From assembly GCA_013146195.2 (NCBI GenBank), contig CM028381.1:54949573-55013572 (forward strand): a stretch of 64,000 nt of DNA, read 5' to 3'. The stretch comes from Codonopsis lanceolata. Lineage: Eukaryota > Streptophyta > Magnoliopsida > Asterales > Campanulaceae. Position 1 is the stretch's first letter. Every line of letters starts with the position of its first letter. Position numbers and translations under genes: made by a program. Shown here one piece after another: positions 56,401 through 64,000 of this stretch. The notes under the pieces were generated by a model. The model had not been told where the DNA came from. It did not search any database and was given only the letters and a program-made list of their open reading frames with translations.

Positions 56401-57723
56401 TAATTATTCTATGAGAGGCTTGGGATGTCCTACTGAATAGATTATACATCCATAATCATGATTATTCTGTGCCTTGCTTCCGACTTGTTTGTTGTTTGTG
56501 ATCTTTCAGAACGTGGGGTTCACCCCGATTCATCTCTAGTCCGTAAAGGACCGGTTTTCATACACTGAGACAACCCGACTTTATCGGGTCTTCGCCTAGT
56601 AAACAATATCATTTCCTCTTCGCAATATTCAATTTATGTTTTATTGTTTAGTAGTAACGCATCGGGTCATTATGACTCACCCCGCACTTTGTTTTCTAGT
56701 TGCGCTTCGAAGTCGTGTTGAGGACGTATAGTACGTGATCAGAGCGATTGAACTGCTGTTCGGATGGCTCGAGCTTAGTACGCGTGTCCGTGATGTAACA
56801 GCCTATTTCCGAGTAGTAACTTGTGTACTCCTATCTCTCTTGCATCCTGGCTTGTATCATATTTACTATTCTTGTGAGCTCGTTGTATTGTAAAGTTAAT
56901 TAGACTTTACAATGGGAGTAGAATAATTCGGGTTTTGATTTGTTTCTCCTCGGGGCCGACGTGTTGTGTCGTTGCCCTTTATAGCTTTGGCTTTTACTCG
57001 TTGTCTCCCAAGCACGCCGTGGCTTTGGCTTTGGCTTTTCTATCCTAGTTATTATTTATTATTGCCGGTTAACCCCTGTTATGCTTTAGCGAGGATGGGT
57101 ATGTGTTATATATCGTGTTGGTCCCTTGGCAGCGTGGGTTGTCCACGCAATGTTGCACGCAAGTTTCGTTTCCCCATCGTGAGATTTATGTCTTAGTATC
57201 CTTGGTCTTGGTTTCGAACTTCATGGCTCGGAACTACCATTCCTTGTCGCTTCCGCCTTCGAATTTTGTAAACCCGTATTTTTAGTACTGCTTGTTCTTG
57301 TCTAGAGCTTGTTAGCTCGAATGTCCGACTTGCACTATATTTTTTAAGTGCTTGTTCTCTTTCCTCGCTTGCCCCAGCGACGACATTGGGATTCCGCTCT
57401 AATCCGGTCGAAACCGTCCCCGATTGTGTAGCGAGCTTTTGTTAGCTATAAGCCGTGATAGGATCCATGGCCTAGATTGGTTTTGTGTCGCCGAGTATTT
57501 TCCGATGAGCTTCGATTTGCGCTTATCTAAGATGTTCTCTTGTACGTATATAGGACTTGATTACTAAGTTTTGGTCTAGATTGCCGTAATGCAAGTTTGT
57601 GTTTATAAGCCTCATATTATTTTCCAGATTGTCTTTTAAGTTATAAATATACCAACGGTATGATGTTACCTTGTGGAACTATCATTTTTGTCCGTATGAG
57701 TTATCCGATAAACTCAAGTTGTC

Positions 57724-57823
57724 NNNNNNNNNNNNNNNNNNNNNNNNNNNNNNNNNNNNNNNNNNNNNNNNNNNNNNNNNNNNNNNNNNNNNNNNNNNNN
57801 NNNNNNNNNNNNNNNNNNNNNNN
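57724..57823. other. Assembly gap (100 N)
   Basis: Exactly 100 undetermined bases, again close to an Athila copy. Confidence 0.98.
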
Positions 57824-58154
57824 TCCCAAATCCCAAAAAAAAGAAAACATCATCCACGGTGTGTCTTTACATAGGTAATGGTACATTTTCTATTTTTTTA
57901 AAAAAGCCGGCGGCACCCTGGGGATTTTGTTAAATGAAAAAAGAAAAGAATACAAACTTGGGGGACAACCGGCCTTGCCCTTATAAATGGGAGGATAGAG
58001 AAGCTAACCTCGAAAAAATTACAAAAAAGAAAGAAATAACGAAGAAGCTCAACATAAGGAAAAAAAATACTATATGCCTAAGAATGACCACGGCCGAAAA
58101 TTGTAGAACCCATACATATCCATGTGCAGCGATGTTTAACATCCTTAGGAAGAG
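57824..58154. other. Unassigned sequence next to Athila copy 2
   Basis: About 330 bp, A-rich at the left. It shares nothing that I recognise with the rest of the window. The junction with Athila sequence is at about 58155. Confidence 0.5.
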
Positions 58155-58338
58155 AGGTACCATTCTATATGGGCTCATTCCTATGGGTGTCTTAAAAGCG
58201 CTCGGTATGCCCATAAAGCATCCTTAAGTTTAGATTCCCAATCTTTACGATTAGGCCTAACAGTCTTTTCTAACAATGCTTTTATTTGCCTATTGCTTAC
58301 TTCTACTTGTCCGGATGTTTGTGGATGATAAGGTGTAG

Positions 58339-58917
58339 CTAACTTGTGAGTTGTGAGTTACCATGCTTTCTAAGAACATTGTTTAACAACTTATTTGTAA
58401 AATGAGTTCCTTGGTCACTTATTATGGCCTTAGGGACTCCATATCTAGCAAATAAATCCTCTACAAACTTGACTACTTGTTTTTCCATCATTAGTCTTGG
58501 TTGCATCGCTTCTATCCATTTAGAAACATAATCACTCGCTACTAGAATATACTCACAATTATTGGACACGAGGGAAGGGACCCATAAAATCAATACCCCA
58601 AACATCAAAATTTTCAACTACTAAATTAACATGTAAGGGCATCTCGTTTCTCTTTCCTATACCACTGTTCTTTGACATTTGTCGCATGTTCTATAAAAGC
58701 AGTTCACAATCTCTAAAAGCAGTAGGCCATATGCAGACTGATTGCAAAATTTTCGAGCAGCTTTGTTACCACTAAAATGACCTCCACAAGAATATCCATG
58801 GCAAAATTCCATGATACCTTGTTGGTCTTTTTCTGGAATACATCTTCTTATTAAAGAATCAGAACAAATTTTGTATAAATGAGGAGCTTCCCAAAAATAA
58901 TTTTTAGTTTCCGCCAA
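58339..58917 (-). pseudogene. Athila copy 2 integrase (frameshifted)
   Basis: The zinc-binding part is at 58917-58657 (NYFWEAPHLYKICSDSLIRR, TCDKCQRT). The core is at 58617-58339 with KAIISDQGTHFTNKLLNNVL carrying the second Asp. The first Asp is lost because the WGIDF region is shifted. The integrase tail is missing. Confidence 0.88.
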
Positions 58918-59089
58918 AAACTTCTTCTTTCGTAATGATCAAAATCCGAATTAATGATATCGGACACATAGTAGTTGACAAAATCAAGATACCAAGGGTC
59001 GAGAATCTTTAATGGCTAAGAGTTGTTCATCGGGAAAATTGTCATTTATGGGGACAGATCATCAAGAAATTGACGTTCAAGCAAGGGTG

Positions 59090-59551
59090 AAAATTCTAAC
59101 CTAGACAATGGTCGGCTATGACATTCTCGGTTCCCTTTTTATCCTTGATAGTAATGTCAAATTCTTGTAACAATAACATCCATCTAATTAATCTTGGTTT
59201 AGCATCCTTCTTACTTAACAGATATTTCAATGCAGAATGATCAGAGAAAATTATCACCTTTGATCCTAGAGATATGATCTAAATTTTCTAAAGGCATATA
59301 CTCTTGCTAAAAATTCCTTTTCGATGAGTGGTATAATTCAATTGAGCATCATTTAGAGTTCTACTAGCATAATGGATCACATGAGGCTTTCTATCTACCC
59401 TTTGTCCTAACACGGCTCCAATCGCAAAATCGATGCATCACACATGATTTCAAAAGGAAGTGACCAATCGGGGGGGATAAAATTGGGGCGATAGAGTTAA
59501 CTTTTCTTTTAATAAATTAAAAGCTTCTAAACATTCTTTATCAAAAATAAA
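59090..59551 (-). pseudogene. Athila copy 2 RNase H (frames broken)
   Basis: DNA homologous to copy 1 between reverse transcriptase and integrase. No open frame spans it. Confidence 0.7.
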
Positions 59552-60240
59552 TTATGTATCTTTTGCTAGAAAATTACATAGAGGTTTCTGATTTTGGAAA
59601 AAATCTTTTATAAATCTTCGGTAAAAACCAGCATGGCCAAGAAAACTTCGAACTCCTTTAACTGAAGTGGGAGGGGGTAGTTGTGAAATAACTTCGATTT
59701 TAGCTTTGTCAACTTCAATGCCTTTATTTGAAACAACATGCCCTAAGACAATTCCATGTTTTACCATGAAGTGACTTTTCTCCCAACTTAAAGTTAAATT
59801 AGTTTATGACATCTTTTAGGGCAGATGTAAGGTTTTCTAAACAGTGATCAAAAGAATTTCCAAAAAGCGAAAAATCGTCCATGAAAACTTCTACGCATCT
59901 TTCAACTAAATAGAATATAGAAATCATGCATCTTTGAAAAGTAGCTGGTGCATTACACAATCCAAAAGGCATTCTCCTAAAGGCAAAAGTACCAAAGGGA
60001 CATGTAAAAGTTGTTTTCTCTTGGTCTTCGGGTGCAACAGGGATCTGATTATATCCAGAAAAACCATCAAGAAAGCAATAATATTCATGACCGGCTAGTC
60101 TTTCAAGAATTTGGTCAATAAATGGCAAAGGAAAGTGATCTTTCCTAGTTGCCGCATTTAATTTCCGCAAATCGATACACATTCTATAACCAGTTATAGT
60201 CCTTGTAGGGACTAATTCATCTTTCTCATTTTTAACAACA
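59552..60240 (-). pseudogene. Athila copy 2 reverse transcriptase (one frame break)
   Basis: 60182-59799 has MCIDLRKLNAATRKDHFPLP, FLDGFSGYNQI, FAFRRMPFGLCNAPATFQRC and the catalytic VFMDDFSLFG. 59767-59552 continues in another frame with HGIVLGHVVSNKGIEVDKAK and GHAGFYRRFIKDF. It is better preserved than copy 1. Confidence 0.92.
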
Positions 60241-60341
60241 GTAATTCCTGACTTTTTAGGAACTACTTGGACAGGACTAACCCATTTACTATCGATATAG
60301 GGTAAATTATACCCGCATCTAAGAGCTTAAGAACTTCTTTC

Positions 60342-61060
60342 CTAACAAACTTCTTCCATGTGTGGGTTAAGTCTTCTTTGCCTTTCTCTTGAAGGTTTAC
60401 TACCTTCTTCTAGATGTATTTTATGCATGCACATAGAGGGACTAATTCCTTTTAAATCGACTAAAGACCATCCTAAAGCTTCTCTATGTGTCCATAAAAC
60501 TTTTAACAAACTCGCTTCTTGTTTTTCCGTTAAGTCGGCTGCTATAATAACAGGCAAAGTGTTACCTTCCCCTAAAAATGCATATTTTAAATGGGATGGT
60601 AATGGCTTTAATTCTTCGACTTTGGGAGAATTAATGGATGGCATAAATTCAGAATTTTCTACTTTAATAGTTTCTTTTATTTTAGCCTCATTATTCTCTT
60701 CTTGCTTTTCTTCCTCAAAATTTTCTATCTCAATTTCTTCAAAGAGAGATTTTAGAATCTCTACTTCATCATCTTTGATTTCATAACTTTCTTCTACTAC
60801 TTTTCAGACTCATCAGAATTATTTTCTGATTCTATTTTTATTTCTTTACCTTCTTCATCTTTCTTTTTACTAGCTTCTAACTTTTCTTTCTCTAATCTTT
60901 CCTCTTCTTCTATTTCTCTTTCAATTTCCTCAATGTCAATTTTTATGGGAGGGATAGGGCTATCATCATAGACAATAAATCTATCTCTCTCATAATCTTC
61001 CTCTTCTTCAAAAGTTTCGGTTGATAATTTTTCAATCTCATCTATTGAAAAACAGCACTT
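60342..61060 (-). pseudogene. Athila copy 2 acidic linker before reverse transcriptase
   Basis: Glu/Lys-rich linker sequence as in copy 1 (27098-26517), then MPSINSPKVEELKPLPSHLK and LWTHREALGWSLVDLKGISP, the lead-in to gypsy reverse transcriptase. Frames break twice. Confidence 0.78.
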
Positions 61061-61379
61061 ATGTCACTAGGTCTATTCATAGCATCAAACACGAAATTTC
61101 AACGGTTTCACCTAGGGTGACATTGTGAGTTTACCATTTTCACATTAATCATTGTATTGGCGGTTGCCATAAATGGTGCGCTAACAATATTGGGACTTCA
61201 TTATTGGTGCATATCTTCCTTTCCATCTCTAGAACCACAAAGTCAAGCGGTATGATTAATTTATCAACTTTGAACTAGGATATCTTCCACTATACCCAAA
61301 GGATATTTAAGCGAGCGATCGGCTAATTGTAATTGCATAGTAGTGGGTTTTAGTTCTCCTAAACCTAGCGTTTATAGAC

Positions 61380-61940
61380 CGCGAAAGGCATCAAATTAAT
61401 ACTTGCTCCTAAATCTAGCATTGCTTTCATCTTTTTAGAGCTTCCCAAGGAGACTTGGATATTAAAACTACCGGGTCTTTCAACTTAGGTGGTAATTCGG
61501 GTTGTAAAAGCAGGCGGCGTTTTCGAAAACAACAATCTTTTCATTGTTTTCAAACTTGTGTTTCTTAGAGTGAAGATCTTTGAAAAACTTTGCATAAGCT
61601 GGAATATTTTTAATAACATTAAGCCAAGGTAAATTAACATTTACTTTGGATAACATATTATAAATTTCCGAAAATTGTTTGTCCATTCGGTTTTTCATAA
61701 GTCTTCTTGGAAAGCGGAATTGGAGGAACATAGGGTGGTGGAGCCACATAAGGTTCCTCTTCTTCTTGATCCTAACTCTTTTTCAACTTCAATTGTATTA
61801 TCTTTATTTTGAATTTCTTTTTCTTTTTCTTGTTCCTTATTTGGAACATCTACTTCTACTTCTACTTCTTTTTCTACCTCTTGATTACTTAAGTCATTAA
61901 TCTCTTTATTACTATCACTATTTTTTGATTTCTTTTTCAT
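61380..61940 (-). pseudogene. Athila copy 2 gag C-terminus and protease region
   Basis: 61940-61695 is Lys/Glu-rich. 61749-61480 has RLMKNRMDKQFSEIYNMLSK and IPAYAKFFKDLHSKKHKFEN. The protease LGASI motif lies near 61410 in another frame. Confidence 0.8.
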
Positions 61941-62079
61941 TACCTTTTCGAATTTTCTATTGTAGCAGGCATATTAGAAGAAGGATCGAGATCACTTACC
62001 TCTTCACCTATCACCTTACCGCCGCAAGGCGGTGATTGACTTGGCTTGCTCGGTTTGACTAGGAACTTCCTTCTTCTCT

Positions 62080-62565
62080 TTATATGCTCCGAGAACTTTC
62101 AATGTGTTTCTTTAGATTTTCAATTTCTTCAAGCATGTACTTCATCAAAGTTGCTTGACCTTTACTAGCTACTTCTTGCTTGGGAACTTCTTCAATTCTC
62201 AAGCCGATTTTGATTTGGCAACTGTGGAGGTTGTGGTGGTTGAGGTTGGAACTGTTGAGGTTGCAAAGACTTATTTCCTCCCCAAGAAAAGTTAGGATGA
62301 TTCCTCCAACCAGAATTATATGTATTTGAATAGGGATCATTCCTTGGCCTTTGAGGGTACATATTCATAGCATTAGCCATTCGAGAATACATAGCACTTG
62401 ACGGACAAAATTAGTAGCATGAGAATATAATCCACATAAGGCACATGCTTCTTGAATTTGCCAATTTTCAAATTGAGCTTGTGTATTTGAATTATCTTGC
62501 AATTGATATAGGCTCCTATTTTTACCTCTAACACTTTTCTGTTGGGAATTAATACTTAGCATCTC
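62080..62565 (-). pseudogene. Athila copy 2 gag middle part with zinc-finger-like motif
   Basis: The piece FENWQIQEACALCGLYSHAT carries a Cys-x2-Cys-x4-His start of a knuckle whose second Cys is lost in a frame break. After it come RPRNDPYSNTYNSGWRNHPN and a Gln/Pro-rich run (QPQQFQPQPPQPPQLPNQN), both typical of Athila gag. Confidence 0.8.
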
Positions 62566-63578
62566 AAATAATCTATATCTATATAATAACAACGGTGATT
62601 TTTTCCCGCCTAAAACACCTTCTATAAATAGAAACTCAAATGTAGATATTTTCAACTATGCATTGAAAATTGAAATACTTTATTTTGTTACTTTTCTATA
62701 ATTTTTATACTATGCATTTATTTAACAGCAACACAATTAATACAAAATTCAAACAATGTGTGGTTGGTTAAACCATTTTGAAAACGAGGTTGGGCCTTCC
62801 AACATTAATCACTGTTCTAGCATGGTCAATTTACCCATACACTATAAACTTTTGAATTCAAACAATGTGAATCTCCATCTATAATTCTATATATTCATTT
62901 AATCAATATTAGTATACATCCAAATGGTTGGAATTCTCAACTTCAATACTCGAGTATGAATTCTCGGCAGAATTGATGCGACCCAATTTTGCTTTCCATC
63001 CCATATATATAAATTCTGGAGATGTATGCGAATGATCAAAAAATTTCTGCAAAGTAAGAAAAAAATCTATATCTATATCTATATCTATATAATAACAACG
63101 GTGATTTTTTCCCGCCTAAAACACCTTCTATAAATAGAAACTCAAATGTAGATATTTTCAACTATGCATTGAAAATTGAAATACTTTATTTTTTTAATTT
63201 TCTATAATTTTTATACTATGCATTTATTTAACAGTAACACAATTAATACAAAATTCAAACAATGTGTGGTTGGTTAAACCATTTGATGAAAACGAGGTTG
63301 GGCCTTCCAACATTAATCACTGTTCTAGCATGGTCAATTTACCCATACACTATAAACTATTGAATTCGAACAATGTCTATCTCCATCTATAATTCTATAT
63401 ATTCATTTAATCAATATTAGTATACATCCAAATAGTTTGAATTCTCAATTTCCAATACTTAGTATGAATTCTCAGCACCGAATTCAGTCTGACCCTTTTG
63501 CTTTCCATCCCATATATATAAATTTTGAAGATGTATGCGAATGATCAAAAAATATTTCTGCAATGTAAGAAAAAAAAT
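62566..63578. repeat. 506-bp tandem duplication
   Basis: Two copies offset by exactly 506 bp at the start (AATAACAACG at 62585 and 63091), with few differences. Each contains CCTTCTATAAATAGAAACTC, a TATA-like site, and ends in ATGATCAAAAAAT...GTAAGAAAAAA. A (TATATC)n stretch lies at the junction. No coding sequence or known element is recognised. Confidence 0.9.
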
Positions 63579-64000
63579 TAGTCCAAAACAAGCTTTAGAT
63601 ATTTTTAACTCAAATCATCGACCACTAGGATCTAGGTTGCTACTTCCATGGCTCTAAACCATGTCGGCTCAAACCCCTTTCTCTAGCCAAGTCCGCCAGA
63701 GAGCCCAAAAGAACTAGCCATCTTCCCGGGCACTATTCCGGTGACTACCACGGTAACGTCAATAGGAGAAGACGCAAAGATCTCACTTGTGAGGGTTTAC
63801 TGAAGTGAAGAGAGAGAGTGGGTGAGAGAAGAGTGAGTACCTATCAAAGTTAACACTACCACTAAGAATCTCCGTTTTAATATAATTTTTTTTATATTAT
63901 ATGTATTGAGTAAATAATATTTTTATATTATATGTATTAGTATTATTTTTAATATAATTTGTATAGTTGACAAAGTCTTATACTAAAAAAAGAAAATGCT
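63579..64000. other. Unassigned sequence at the window end
   Basis: A moderately GC-rich stretch (63620-63840) with a purine-rich GAGAGAGAG segment, then AT-rich DNA. On the minus strand a CT-rich leader is followed by a short open stretch with an early stop. I do not recognise a gene. Confidence 0.4.

Larger units (their letters stand above)
53016..57723 (+). mobile_element. Second chromovirus-like LTR plus start of its interior, cut by the gap
   Basis: It starts TGTAAGACCCCG and is homologous to the LTR at 47385. The match continues beyond the LTR end (about 57421) into the degenerate primer-binding site and leader: GCGAGCTTTTGTTAGCTATA corresponds to the CAGAGCTATAGGTTAGCTAT run of the first copy. 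So this is probably the 5' LTR of a separate, related element rather than the 3' LTR of the first. The interior is lost at the N gap. Confidence 0.65.
58155..62565 (-). mobile_element. Athila-type gypsy, copy 2 (minus strand), truncated at both ends
   Basis: Homologous to 24165-27818 of copy 1 throughout, and extending further into gag. The 3' part (integrase end, env-like region, LTR) is missing at the left and the 5' part of gag, leader and LTR at the right. It ends abruptly at about 62565, where the 506-bp duplication starts. Confidence 0.9.

Noticed and set aside
53016..57421. Reading this LTR as the 3' LTR of the gag-only element at 47385
   Set aside because: Homology to the first copy continues past the LTR end into the primer-binding site and leader, no polypurine tract precedes 53016, and the LTR middles are strongly diverged.
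24165..62565. An integrated plant pararetrovirus instead of an Athila element
   Set aside because: Integrase, a gypsy-type protease-RT-RNase H-integrase order and, in copy 1, an LTR are present, and no movement or coat protein motif is seen.

Overview
This is flowering-plant nuclear DNA. The evidence is an S-domain (G-type lectin) receptor-kinase gene fragment, LTR retrotransposons of plant-specific lineages (Sirevirus-type copia, Athila-type and Tat-type gypsy, a long-LTR chromovirus-like gypsy), MITE-like elements and AT-rich spacer. I cannot name the species. Two runs of exactly 100 N (27819-27918 and 57724-57823) show that it is a scaffold of at least three contigs, so order across the gaps is not proven.

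Layout. 1-2974 is spacer holding a small element with a 9-bp target duplication and a dispersed repeat. 2975-3918 is the only recognisable host gene, the 5' part of a G-type lectin receptor-like kinase, cut off in its EGF-like region by a copia element (3919 on). That element is interrupted at 7414 by a Sirevirus on the minus strand (7414-18052). The right LTR of the Sirevirus is in turn interrupted at 18053 by an Athila-type gypsy on the minus strand (18053 to the first gap). So there are three retrotransposons nested in a gene, and none of the right-hand ends is seen again in the window.

27919-29023 is spacer with duplicated segments. 29029-42440 is a Tat-type gypsy on the minus strand with both LTRs and a near-perfect target duplication. 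It carries an extra gene on the opposite strand, and its 5' LTR holds a 2.1-kb solo-LTR-like insertion (39844-41946). 42446-47384 is spacer with a long foldback element (about 44778-45680) and three tandem repeats. 47385-57723 holds two related chromovirus-like LTR regions in the same orientation, the first followed by a gag-only body. After the second gap come a short unassigned piece, a second truncated Athila copy (58155-62565, minus strand), a 506-bp tandem duplication and AT-rich DNA.

Function. Nearly everything is retrotransposon: gag, protease, reverse transcriptase, RNase H and integrase modules plus extra ORFs, mostly with broken frames. Two observations deserve most attention. (1) The two Athila copies, and several primer-binding or protein motifs, differ from each other or from consensus at CAG/CTG sites, which read as CG, CGG, CGAG or CGTG. 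That looks like systematic base-calling error at CHG-methylated DNA and would explain many 'frameshifts'. (2) Three unrelated element families here (Sirevirus, Athila, Tat) each carry an extra ORF preceded by what looks like its own TATA box, CT-rich leader and splice donor.
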